NCBI GenBank assembly: GCA_964592405.1
Contig: CAZQBY010000008.1
Location: 1-53,327 of the forward strand
DNA length: 53,327 nt
Source of the DNA: CAZQBY01 sp964592405 [NCBI: uncultured archaeon]
GTDB lineage: Archaea; Altiarchaeota; Altiarchaeia; JAFGQM01
Direction of reading: 5' to 3'
A model generated the notes under the pieces. That model did not search any database. It was not told where the DNA came from and saw only the letters and a list, made by a program, of their open reading frames with translations. Positions 16,278-24,297 of the stretch are shown piece after piece. Every line of letters starts with the position of its first letter. Position 1 is the first letter of the stretch. The position numbers and the translations under genes were made by a program.

Positions 16278-17156
16278 ATGGACCTATCGGGTGCATATAC
16301 TGCTATTGTCACACCATTCAGTGAGGACGGTTCACTGGATGAGGACGGCTTGAGGAAGAATATACGCTTTCAGATAGCTGAAGGTATAGACGGCGTAGTG
16401 CCTGTCGGGACAACTGGGGAGTCCCCTACACTAACCCCGGAGGAGCATGAGCAGGTAATCGATATAACTGTAGAGGAAGCCCGGGGGAAGGTTAAAGTTA
16501 TTGCCGGGACAGGCTCAAACAATACAAAGGAGGCAATACGCTACACTAGGCATGCAATGGAGGCCGGAGCAGATGCTGCCCTGTTGATATGCCCCTATTA
16601 TAACAAGCCGACTCAGGAAGGATTATATCAGCACTACAAAAAGATAGCCGAGGCAGTAAACATACCGCAGATAATCTATAACGTCCCATCCAGAACAGGA
16701 AGAAATGTGGATGCTGAAACCACTCTTCGCCTGAGCAAGATAAAGAACATAGTCGGTATCAAGGAAGCCAGCTGCAATCTGGAACAGATAATGCGGATAC
16801 TGAAGGATGCACCAGAAGATTTTTATGTTCTAAGTGGCGAGGATAGCTGGACCTATCCAATACTGAGCTTGGGTGGACATGGGGCAATTTCTGTTTCTTC
16901 CAATATTATCCCCAAGGGCATTACAGAGATGATTCACAAACACTTTGAGGGCCATCTTGAGGAATCAAAACAGCTGCACTACAGGTATTTTGATCTGAAC
17001 AGGATCATCTTCATTGAAACAAATCCCGGCCCGATAAAGGCGGCAATGAATATGATGGGCATGCCTGCCGGCAGGCCCAGACTACCTATGGTGGAACCGA
17101 GTGAAGAGAACAAGGCAAAGATAAGAAAGGTGCTGACGCAACTGCAACTACTATGA
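16278..17156 (+). CDS. dapA: 4-hydroxy-tetrahydrodipicolinate synthase
   Basis: A 292-residue TIM-barrel aldolase with GTTGESPTLTPEEHEQVI (pyruvate-binding loop), Y134 in IIYNVPSRTGRN, and the Schiff-base lysine K162 in NIVGIKEASCN. It condenses pyruvate with aspartate semialdehyde, the committed step of diaminopimelate/lysine synthesis. Full family length. dapB overlaps its last four bases. A possible TATA (CTATATATG) lies about 40 bp upstream in the 63-bp gap after DUF655, so this probably opens a separate lysine transcript. Confidence 0.95.
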   Translation: MDLSGAYTAIVTPFSEDGSLDEDGLRKNIRFQIAEGIDGVVPVGTTGESPTLTPEEHEQVIDITVEEARGKVKVIAGTGSNNTKEAIRYTRHAMEAGADAALLICPYYNKPTQEGLYQHYKKIAEAVNIPQIIYNVPSRTGRNVDAETTLRLSKIKNIVGIKEASCNLEQIMRILKDAPEDFYVLSGEDSWTYPILSLGGHGAISVSSNIIPKGITEMIHKHFEGHLEESKQLHYRYFDLNRIIFIETNPGPIKAAMNMMGMPAGRPRLPMVEPSEENKAKIRKVLTQLQLL

Positions 17157-17968
17157 TTCCGATAGCCGTGTCTGGAGCCTGTGGCCGCATGGCCGGACAG
17201 GTCCTGAGAAGGGCCCTAGAAGACAAGGAAATTACAGTAGTTGCTGCCATAGATGCCCCAGATAACCCAAAGATAGGGATGGACGTAGGAGAGGTATTGG
17301 GAGTTGGACACATTGGTATCCAACTGGCCGGAGCGAATGCTCTGGGGGAGGAACTCCAGAGAAGCAACCCCCGGTTCCTAGTAGAGTTTACAAATCCAGA
17401 GGCAACTGTCAGAAATGCTGAAACAGCGGCAGCAAACAAAGTAGGTCTTGTCATTGGCACCACAGGGCTTAGTGAAGTCCAAACAGCCCGGATAAAGGAA
17501 GTGATTAGGGAGAACGGTGTTGTAGGCCTCATATCACCAAACTTCTCGATATGTGTAAACCTTCTCTTCAAAATGGCGGCAGAGGCTGCCAAGACTCTGA
17601 AGGGCTATGATATAGAGGTAGTCGAAGCCCATCATCGCTTCAAGAAGGATGCCCCTTCTGGGACGGCAAAGAAACTGGCGGGAGCTATTGCAGATGCTGT
17701 TGGCAGAAATCTAGATGATGTAGCCGTCTATGGCAGAAGGGGTATGACTGGGGAAAGAAAAGCAGGAGAGATAGGAATACATTCTGTGCGGGCCGGGGAC
17801 ATAGTTGGCGACCATACAATCATATTTGCTACACTGGGGGAGCGTATTGAGATAAAACACCAAGCCCACTCACGGGATGCTTTCGCCTATGGTTGCCTGC
17901 GGACAATTAAGTGGCTAGCAAAGCAGAAGCCGGGCATCTATGAAATGAAAGACGTCTTGGGACTTTAA
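17153..17968 (+). CDS. dapB: 4-hydroxy-tetrahydrodipicolinate reductase
   Basis: The 271-residue product begins IPIAVSGACGRMAGQVLRRA, the GxxGRMG-like nucleotide site of DapB, and has the signature VEAHHRFKKDAPSGTAKKLA, with the paired His and Lys of the active site. C-terminal HSVRAGDIVGDHTIIFA and HQAHSRDAFAYGCLR are also family blocks. It reduces the DapA product with NAD(P)H to tetrahydrodipicolinate. The start overlaps dapA by four bases, so the two are translationally coupled. Confidence 0.95.
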   Translation: MIPIAVSGACGRMAGQVLRRALEDKEITVVAAIDAPDNPKIGMDVGEVLGVGHIGIQLAGANALGEELQRSNPRFLVEFTNPEATVRNAETAAANKVGLVIGTTGLSEVQTARIKEVIRENGVVGLISPNFSICVNLLFKMAAEAAKTLKGYDIEVVEAHHRFKKDAPSGTAKKLAGAIADAVGRNLDDVAVYGRRGMTGERKAGEIGIHSVRAGDIVGDHTIIFATLGERIEIKHQAHSRDAFAYGCLRTIKWLAKQKPGIYEMKDVLGL

Positions 17969-18033
17969 CAGATGGACGGTTTTTCTTATCTGCCCCTTTC
18001 CTTATTTATCTCATCAGCCTAAAATTACCCAAG

Positions 18034-19194
18034 ATGGATATATCATACTCTGACAATCTTCAGAGGATTCCACCATATGCCTTTGTGGAGATATCAAAGA
18101 AGAAGAAATCCATGCTAGCCAAGGGCATAGACCTGATAGATCTGGGTATCGGGGATCCGGACCTCCCCACCCCGAGAGGCATTTGTGAGGCTATGAAGAG
18201 GGCTGTTGATAATTCTGAGACCCATAGATATCCAATGGATGCCGGCAGGACAGATTTTCGCAGGGCTTGGGCCAAATGGTGCAGGAGGAGATTTGGGATA
18301 AGTCTTGAAATTGAGCAGATTCAGGTACTGGCGGGTTCAAAGGAAGGTCTTTGCAATATAGCCCGCGCATTTGTAAATCCCGGCGATAAGGTTCTTGTGC
18401 CGGATCCGGGATATCCCGGCTATGCAAACGGTGCAGCCAGACTGTCAGGTGGTGTACCCGTCCAGATGCCTCTTCTAGAGGAGAACAACTTCCTTATAGA
18501 CCTAGACGCGATAAACCACAGCGATGCCAAGGAGGCAAAACTAATGTACATAAACTATCCCAATAATCCGACCGGTGCCGTAGCAGATGAGGATTTCTAC
18601 GGTTATGTCGTGGATTTTGCGGAGGATAATGACATCATAGTGGTGAGTGATAATGCATACAGTGAGATAACATTTGATGGTTATAAGGCACAATCCTTTC
18701 TCCGGACAGGGGGAGCTGTTGACGTTGGTGTGGAGATGCACTCCTTTTCAAAGACTTATAATATGACCGGTTGGAGGCTTGGGGTGGCCTATGGGAATGA
18801 GGAGATAATCGCCGGCCTATCAAAGGTCAAGGAGAACATAGATTCAGGTGTTTTCGAGGCCATACAGATGGCGGGAATATATGCACTGGAAAACTATGAA
18901 AAGCCGCCTGCTCTTGATGAATATAATACGAGAATGGATACGCTCGTAGAGGCCTTCAATGATGCCGGTATTGCAGCGGAGAAGCCAAAGGGCACCTTTT
19001 ACCTCTGGGCTAGGGTTCCTGATGGAGAAACCTCATCAAGTTTTGTCAGCAGGGTGCTGGAAGAGGCGCATGTTGTCCTGACCCCGGGCACGGCCTTTGG
19101 TGAATATGGAGAGGGTTATTTTAGAGCCTCAATAACCTCATCCACTAGCAGGATTAGAGAGGCGGCAGAGCGTATAAAAAAGCTGAGATGGTAA
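18034..19194 (+). CDS. dapL: LL-diaminopimelate aminotransferase
   Basis: A 386-residue class I/II PLP aminotransferase with the PLP lysine K240 in EMHSFSKTYNMTGWRLG, the cofactor-binding NYPNNPTGAVAD, and SDNAYSEITFDG. Similarity to general aspartate-type aminotransferases alone would not fix the substrate. Its place between dapB and dapF, with no dapD/dapC/dapE or dapD-acetyl genes in the window, points to the DapL shortcut that converts tetrahydrodipicolinate directly to LL-diaminopimelate with glutamate. dapF starts two bases after its stop codon. Confidence 0.9.
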   Translation: MDISYSDNLQRIPPYAFVEISKKKKSMLAKGIDLIDLGIGDPDLPTPRGICEAMKRAVDNSETHRYPMDAGRTDFRRAWAKWCRRRFGISLEIEQIQVLAGSKEGLCNIARAFVNPGDKVLVPDPGYPGYANGAARLSGGVPVQMPLLEENNFLIDLDAINHSDAKEAKLMYINYPNNPTGAVADEDFYGYVVDFAEDNDIIVVSDNAYSEITFDGYKAQSFLRTGGAVDVGVEMHSFSKTYNMTGWRLGVAYGNEEIIAGLSKVKENIDSGVFEAIQMAGIYALENYEKPPALDEYNTRMDTLVEAFNDAGIAAEKPKGTFYLWARVPDGETSSSFVSRVLEEAHVVLTPGTAFGEYGEGYFRASITSSTSRIREAAERIKKLRW

Positions 19195-19195
19195 T

Positions 19196-20017
19196 ATGGC
19201 CAAATTAAAATTCACCAAAATGCACGGAACTGGGAATGACTTCATAGTCATAGATGCGCGCAGAAAACAGATAGCAAACCCGGGACAGCTTGCAAAGAGG
19301 CTTTGCCGGCGCCATTTCTCCATCGGGGCGGATGGACTGATACTAATAAAACCCTCCAAAAGGGCCGATTATAGGATGCGCATATTCAATCCAGATGGTT
19401 CCGAAGCAGAGATGTGCGGTAATGGCATAAGGTGCTTTGCCAAGTATTTATATGATAGAAAGATAACAAAGAAACACCTAATAGAAGTCGAAACCAAGGC
19501 AGGAGTTGTCAAACCGGAGATATCTGGAAACCGGATAAGAGTGGATATGGGTATGCCACTACTGACCAGATCAGATATTCCCATGCTCGGTAAGTCCGAA
19601 TCTGCAATAAACGAAACCCTCACACTAAAGGATTCCAAGGCCCGCATAACCGCAGTCTCAATGGGCAACCCCCATGCCGTCATTTTTGTCAATGATCTGA
19701 ATACCTATCCCGTAGAAAAGATCGGGCCGGAAGTGGAAAACCACCCTATATTCCCCAATCGCACAAATGTTGAGTTTGTGGAGGTTATCAACAAGGGAAA
19801 ACTGAAGGTTCGCGTCTGGGAGCGGGGGGTTGGCGAAACTCTTGCCTGTGGGACAGGGGCCTGCGCCTCACTGGTGGCTGCTGTTCTAAATCACAGGACT
19901 GAAAAAAGGGCCGAAGTACACCTTGCCGGCGGCATGCTCACTGTTGAATGGTCAAATAACAATATATTTCTGACTGGACCGGCAGAGGAGGTGTTCAACG
20001 GTGTTATAGAGCTCTAA
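19196..20017 (+). CDS. dapF: Diaminopimelate epimerase
   Basis: A 273-residue protein with the DapF N-terminus KFTKMHGTGNDFIVIDARR and both catalytic cysteines: C74 in EMCGNGIRCFAKYLYD and C218 in GETLACGTGACASLVA. These act as the acid/base pair that inverts LL- to meso-diaminopimelate without cofactor. The two halves show the expected pseudo-symmetric fold pattern. The gene begins almost at the dapL stop and is followed 44 bp later by lysA. Confidence 0.95.
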   Translation: MAKLKFTKMHGTGNDFIVIDARRKQIANPGQLAKRLCRRHFSIGADGLILIKPSKRADYRMRIFNPDGSEAEMCGNGIRCFAKYLYDRKITKKHLIEVETKAGVVKPEISGNRIRVDMGMPLLTRSDIPMLGKSESAINETLTLKDSKARITAVSMGNPHAVIFVNDLNTYPVEKIGPEVENHPIFPNRTNVEFVEVINKGKLKVRVWERGVGETLACGTGACASLVAAVLNHRTEKRAEVHLAGGMLTVEWSNNNIFLTGPAEEVFNGVIEL

Positions 20018-20061
20018 GAACATGACACTAAGATGACAATAGGCTAAGGACCACATGTAAA

Positions 20062-21285
20062 ATGGAGGTAAAAGATAACAAACTTTATCTGGGCGGGCTG
20101 CCTGCAGAGAAACTAATTGAGAAGTTTGGTTCCCCCCTCTATGTTTATGAGGAGGAGGTTATTAGGAGCAAATATCGGCAGTTGTTCAACTCAATAAACT
20201 GGTCAAGGAAAAAGATACTCTATGCATGCAAAGCCAATACAAATATTGCAATAATCCGGATACTGAAAGATGAAGGCTGTGGAATAGATGCAGTTAGTCC
20301 GGGGGAGGTGTTTCTTGCCCTGAAGGCCGGTGTAGAAAAGGGAGAGATACTCTTTACTGGAAATAACATGACGGATGAGGATATGCACTTTGTAGCCGAT
20401 AAGGGGGTCCTCTTGAATATAGGAAGCATTTCACGTTTGGAGAAATATGGCAGGGAATACCCAAAAACAGATGTGTGCATTCGTATCAATCCAGATATAA
20501 AACCGGATGTACATCCACATCTGGCTACCGGAGGGCTGGACTCAAAGTTTGGTATATATCTGGGTCATATGGACAAAATCATGAATATAACAAAGAAACA
20601 CAGATTGAACATCGTTGGCATACATGCGCACATAGGGACAACCATAATGGATTTGGCCCCGTTCATGGAGACCATGGATACAGTCTTGGACGCCGCCAAG
20701 AGGTTTGATGGACTTGACTTCGTCGATTTCGGTGGTGGCATAGGGATCCCATACAGGCCGGAGCAGAAGCCTGTGGATCTGAAGGCTTTTGGCGCCATTG
20801 CAACAGAAAAGATGAAGGAGTTCTGTGATTCTTATGGCAGGGAGGTCGAGTTTAGGATAGAACCGGGCAGATTTCTGGTAGCACAGTCAGGTTTTCTGCT
20901 CTCCAGAATCAACACAATAAAGCAAAATCCAAAGAAGAGGTTTTTAGGTCTGGATACCAACATGGCTCACTTGGTGAGACCATGTATGTATGGGGCTTAT
21001 CATCACATAGTCAATGCGTCCAACATGCATGGAGAGCTGGAGAAGGTTGACGTTGTCGGCAACATCTGTGAAACCGGCGATTTCTTTGCGAAGGAACGCA
21101 TGGTCCAGCATGCGAGGGAGGGAGATGTTATTGCCATAATGGATGCCGGTGCTTACGGCTTCTCCATGTCATCCAACTATAACTCATTTCCACGGCCGGC
21201 CGAGGTTTTGGTGAACAATGGAAAGGCCAGAATCATACGTGAGCGCGAGAAGCTGGAAGATCTCTTAAGGAGTCAGAGATACTAA
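20062..21285 (+). CDS. lysA: Diaminopimelate decarboxylase
   Basis: A 407-residue PLP enzyme of the alanine-racemase-fold III group. The PLP lysine is K57 in ILYACKANTN. HAHIGT is the phosphate-side strand, FVDFGGGIGIPY the glycine loop, EPGRFLVAQSG the later active-site block, and C336 in NICETGDFFA the substrate-binding cysteine from the partner subunit. It decarboxylates meso-diaminopimelate to L-lysine, the last step of the pathway encoded from 16278 onward. An ornithine or carboxynorspermidine decarboxylase is much less likely given this operon. Confidence 0.94.
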   Translation: MEVKDNKLYLGGLPAEKLIEKFGSPLYVYEEEVIRSKYRQLFNSINWSRKKILYACKANTNIAIIRILKDEGCGIDAVSPGEVFLALKAGVEKGEILFTGNNMTDEDMHFVADKGVLLNIGSISRLEKYGREYPKTDVCIRINPDIKPDVHPHLATGGLDSKFGIYLGHMDKIMNITKKHRLNIVGIHAHIGTTIMDLAPFMETMDTVLDAAKRFDGLDFVDFGGGIGIPYRPEQKPVDLKAFGAIATEKMKEFCDSYGREVEFRIEPGRFLVAQSGFLLSRINTIKQNPKKRFLGLDTNMAHLVRPCMYGAYHHIVNASNMHGELEKVDVVGNICETGDFFAKERMVQHAREGDVIAIMDAGAYGFSMSSNYNSFPRPAEVLVNNGKARIIREREKLEDLLRSQRY

Positions 21286-21358
21286 ACGGAGCGGCGGATC
21301 GTCAATTCACCGGCCCATAAGATTTTTATGTCCAAAACCTAATATTAAACCGCAATAT

Positions 21359-21389
21359 TTTACTATTATAAAATTTACTATTATAAAAT
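21359..21389 (+). repeat. Two tandem 15-bp AT repeats upstream of ino1
   Basis: The unit TTTACTATTATAAAA occurs twice in tandem (21359-21373 and 21374-21388) within the 172-bp gap before the inositol-phosphate synthase gene. Each copy contains a TATA-like core. The flanking sequence to about 21416 continues as A/T only. Possible roles are a duplicated promoter element or simple sequence drift. Confidence 0.7.
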
Positions 21390-21457
21390 ATAAAATAATA
21401 AAACATAAAATTAAATCCGTGGTTACCAAAACAGATTATTAGGCTTAAGTAAAAAAG

Positions 21458-22546
21458 ATGCCCAAAAAGATAAAAGTAGCCCTAATAGGCGTTGGAAATT
21501 GCGCATCATCCCTTGTTCAGGGGGTTGAATACTACAAGGATGTTGGTGCTACGGACGAGATTATACCTGGGCTAATGCATAATGTTATTGGTGGATACAG
21601 GCTCAGTGATATAGAATTTGTTGCAGCCTTTGATGTTGATAAGCGCAAGGTCGGGACAGATCTGAGTGAGGCCATCTTCTCTCCACCGAACTGCACAACG
21701 AAATTTAGTGATGTTCCCCATTGGGATGTTGAGGTTAAGAAAGGACCTGTCTTGGACGGTGTTGGTGAGACAGTAAGGGATACATTCCTGATTGACCCAA
21801 AGCAGAAGCCCGTTGATGTCCGAAAAGAACTTGAGGATAGCGGGGCGGAGGTATGTGTCTGCTATCTACCAGTCGGGTCTGAGGAGGGTGTCCGTTATTA
21901 TGCCCGCGAGTGCATGGAGGCCGGAGTGGCATTTATCAACGCCATACCGGTTTTCATCCAAGAAGAAACTGAACTGATAAGAAAATTTGAAAAGAAGGGA
22001 TTGCCAGTAATAGGCAGTGACATAAAGTCACAGGTTGGAGCCACCATAGTTCATCGGGTTCTGACACGGCTTTTTGTTGACAGGGGTCAGCCACTAGTGC
22101 ACACATATCAGCTCAATGTAGGCGGAAACACAGACTTTAGGAATATGCTTATGCGTTCTCGCCTGAAGAGCAAGAAGATATCAAAGACGAATGCAGTCCA
22201 GTCCCAGCTGCCACAAAGATTGCCAGATGAGGACATCTATGTAGGGCCTTCTGATTGGGTACCATGGCTAAAAGATAACAAGGTATGTTTCATAAGGATG
22301 GAAGGCAGACAGTTCGGCGATGTGCCCATGAGTCTTGAGCTCAGGCTCTCGGTTGAGGATTCCCCAAATTCAGCAGGTGTCATCGTTGATGCAATAAGAT
22401 GTGCCAAACTGGCTTTAGAGAGGGGGGTTGGTGGCATGCTGATATCACCTTCTGCATATTTCATGAAATCCCCACCAATCCAGTATCCGGATTCCCTTGC
22501 CAAACAAATGGTTGAGGAGTTTATTAGGGGCGAGAGGGAAAGATAG
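21458..22546 (+). CDS. ino1: myo-Inositol-1-phosphate synthase (archaeal type)
   Basis: A 362-residue protein starting with the NAD fold [21 protein letters not shown] and containing [30 protein letters not shown], and [11 protein letters not shown], all hallmarks of inositol-phosphate synthase. It cyclises glucose-6-phosphate to L-myo-inositol-1-phosphate. The next gene, only five bases away, encodes a CDP-alcohol phosphotransferase that would use this product for lipid headgroups. Length is the compact archaeal/actinobacterial form (about 360) rather than the eukaryotic one (about 530). Confidence 0.95.
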   Translation: MPKKIKVALIGVGNCASSLVQGVEYYKDVGATDEIIPGLMHNVIGGYRLSDIEFVAAFDVDKRKVGTDLSEAIFSPPNCTTKFSDVPHWDVEVKKGPVLDGVGETVRDTFLIDPKQKPVDVRKELEDSGAEVCVCYLPVGSEEGVRYYARECMEAGVAFINAIPVFIQEETELIRKFEKKGLPVIGSDIKSQVGATIVHRVLTRLFVDRGQPLVHTYQLNVGGNTDFRNMLMRSRLKSKKISKTNAVQSQLPQRLPDEDIYVGPSDWVPWLKDNKVCFIRMEGRQFGDVPMSLELRLSVEDSPNSAGVIVDAIRCAKLALERGVGGMLISPSAYFMKSPPIQYPDSLAKQMVEEFIRGERER

Positions 22547-22551
22547 CCAAG

Positions 22552-23172
22552 ATGCTCAAAGCAACAGGAGCAGGTGGAACAACAAGCGTCAAGATAGGGA
22601 TTGTCTTCTCCCGCATTGGTCTCAGCCCGAATACCTGGACACTATTATCACTGATACCAGCTGTCTTGGGATTTGTGGCACTTCTTTATAACCATCTGCT
22701 CCTTGGCACATTTCTTTTTATCCTCTCCGGACTTACAGATGCTATTGACGGTGCTGTTGCGCGTGTAACAGGTGCCGTAACCAATTTCGGAGCCTTCCTA
22801 GATGGGGTGATAGACAGATATGTGGAAATATTGATGTATATGGGTCTTCTAGTATTTCTGACCAATAATCCTGCCCCAGAACTTTTTATGCCACATTCCC
22901 ACTGGATTGCTCTCCTAATATTTGGGGCACTGATGCCGACTTACATACGCGCATATGCAGACCATCGGGGAGTTGTCACCGACCCAAAAGACCATCAGAG
23001 GATGGGAGGCATCCTTGAGAGGGCCGAGAGACTTGCTCTTATATTTGCCGGTATGGTGTTGGGGCATTTCAATCTGGCGTTTTTGGTATATGTTATAGCA
23101 GTTGTTGCTGTTCTAAGCAACATGACAGCTGTACAGAGGATACTTTTTGTCCTTAGGTTCATACACGTCTGA
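22552..23172 (+). CDS. Archaetidylinositol-phosphate synthase (CDP-alcohol phosphatidyltransferase)
   Basis: A 206-residue membrane enzyme with about five to six helices and an intact catalytic signature: D63-x2-D66-G67-x2-A70-R71-x8-G80-x3-D84-x3-D88. In archaea with inositol lipids this family joins CDP-archaeol and L-myo-inositol-1-phosphate. The gene follows ino1 by five bases, so substrate supply and use are coupled; that context is the main reason for the specific name. Its last 14 bases overlap the 3' end of the convergent gene on the other strand. Confidence 0.88.
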   Translation: MLKATGAGGTTSVKIGIVFSRIGLSPNTWTLLSLIPAVLGFVALLYNHLLLGTFLFILSGLTDAIDGAVARVTGAVTNFGAFLDGVIDRYVEILMYMGLLVFLTNNPAPELFMPHSHWIALLIFGALMPTYIRAYADHRGVVTDPKDHQRMGGILERAERLALIFAGMVLGHFNLAFLVYVIAVVAVLSNMTAVQRILFVLRFIHV

Positions 23173-24271
23173 TGGGATAGCCGGGCTCCTGTTTCTCCTT
23201 CTTTCGCGGAACGCTTCTGGAGATTGCCACCCATGCATAAATGCCCAGTATCAAGAACGGAATGATTATCATAATCAGACTTATGATTACCCGTGGTATC
23301 CCCATAATCTTGTCCCCCTCCCCATCACTCCTTGCTGCTTCAACAACCCCATCAGTCTTACCATCACCAGCTGCCCCCTCCAGTTTACCACTGCTCACAT
23401 TCTCTACCCCCCCAATAGTGGATGTTTCCTCTCCTTGGGGAGGGGCATTTGTATCAGTTTCATTCCCGGTGCTCCTGTTCCCATAACCATCTTCGCTTTC
23501 ATTTGATGTTGGACCTTCAATTCTTGGTCCAATATTTGGTTCGGGGGGGATAACAGGTCTGATCAGCGTAAATTCCACAGATGACAGATCAAAGGTTGCA
23601 TCATTTTCATCCTCAACCCTCATTTTCATCCTCTTTCCCCTACTTACATTGTTACATCTCACCATATACCTGCCAATCTTCCCAGCCTCAATATCCTGTA
23701 CATTGCCTTCGGTGATATCACAGCTCAGTCCAGGGCTCTGGTCGAGTATGTGTAGCTCCACACCAAAGAGCTTTACCTTCCCCGTATTCTTAACCAAGAC
23801 TTTTATGTCAAGAGATCCGCCCTCCTCAAAATCCACAAGTTTCATCTCTCTTCCAGGACCAACAATTTCCAATCCTAGTTCTGCTGGTGTTAGGAAGATG
23901 CCAACTCGGTCTCCCATCACCTCAAAATCTGGATTTTCACCGCTTGCTTCGAGCCAGATACGGGTCTTCTCCCAGACGAACCCGCTTATTCTGACCTTTA
24001 TTTTCCTGCTTTCACCAACACCAATATTTACGCTTTCAGAGGAACCGCTGACACCTTCGCCCACAACAGCCACCTCTACATTCTGAGCCTCCCCAAAGGA
24101 ACCGGCCAGATTCTTGACATTTACTGTTAGCCCGAGCTCCCCATCTGTTGTAAATTCCTCATTGCTCCCAATGTTGGTTATCTCCAAATTTATGTCTGCA
24201 GCAGTGGCCATCTGTAAAGCTAGTGTCATGATGAACAACACCAACCAAAACCTCATAATTGTTCTAACCAT
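23159..24271 (-). CDS. Secreted, C-terminally membrane-anchored protein with beta-sandwich domains
   Basis: This 370-residue protein has a signal peptide (hydrophobic LVLFIMTLALQMA, cleavage near ATAA-D). Two beta-rich modules of about 110 residues follow, with LTVNVKNLAG and IKVLVKNTGKVKL, the pattern of CARDB/NPCBM-like adhesion folds. Next is a Ser/Thr/Gly/Asn-rich acidic linker (about 240-325) with several N-x-S/T sequons, then a C-terminal helix IISLIMIIIPFLILGIYAWV and a short basic cytoplasmic tail. It lies 26 bp downstream of the FtsZ-like gene in the same orientation, so the two are probably co-expressed. Start may be the Met at 24271 or the Met at 24256, which suits the signal peptide equally well. 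Family unknown. Confidence 0.75.
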   Translation of the reverse strand: MVRTIMRFWLVLFIMTLALQMATAADINLEITNIGSNEEFTTDGELGLTVNVKNLAGSFGEAQNVEVAVVGEGVSGSSESVNIGVGESRKIKVRISGFVWEKTRIWLEASGENPDFEVMGDRVGIFLTPAELGLEIVGPGREMKLVDFEEGGSLDIKVLVKNTGKVKLFGVELHILDQSPGLSCDITEGNVQDIEAGKIGRYMVRCNNVSRGKRMKMRVEDENDATFDLSSVEFTLIRPVIPPEPNIGPRIEGPTSNESEDGYGNRSTGNETDTNAPPQGEETSTIGGVENVSSGKLEGAAGDGKTDGVVEAARSDGEGDKIMGIPRVIISLIMIIIPFLILGIYAWVAISRSVPRKKEKQEPGYPIRRV

Positions 24272-24288
24272 CTTGGTGTTCTAACCAT
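24253..24288 (-). promoter_or_regulatory. 11-codon upstream ORF overlapping the start of the secreted-protein gene
   Basis: Because of a 17-bp duplication, a second ATG lies 17 bases before the annotated one, in another frame. It reads MVRTPRWLEQL and stops at TGA 24255-24253, which overlaps the ATG at 24256-24254 (ATGA) that is Met6 of the secreted protein. This is the geometry of coupled re-initiation, so initiation at Met6 is a real option. Confidence 0.4.
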
Positions 24289-24293
24289 CTTGG
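24260..24293 (-). repeat. 17-bp perfect tandem duplication across a translation start
   Basis: TGTTCTAACCATCTTGG occurs twice back to back (24260-24276 and 24277-24293, plus-strand reading). On the coding minus strand each copy carries CCAAGATGGTT, duplicating the start codon of the secreted-protein gene between it and the FtsZ-like gene. Confidence 0.9.
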
Positions 24294-24297
24294 AAAT

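Noticed and set aside
21359-21416. CRISPR-like or origin-like array
   Set aside because: Only two 15-bp AT copies without spacers; no Orc/Cdc6 gene or origin-box motif nearby.
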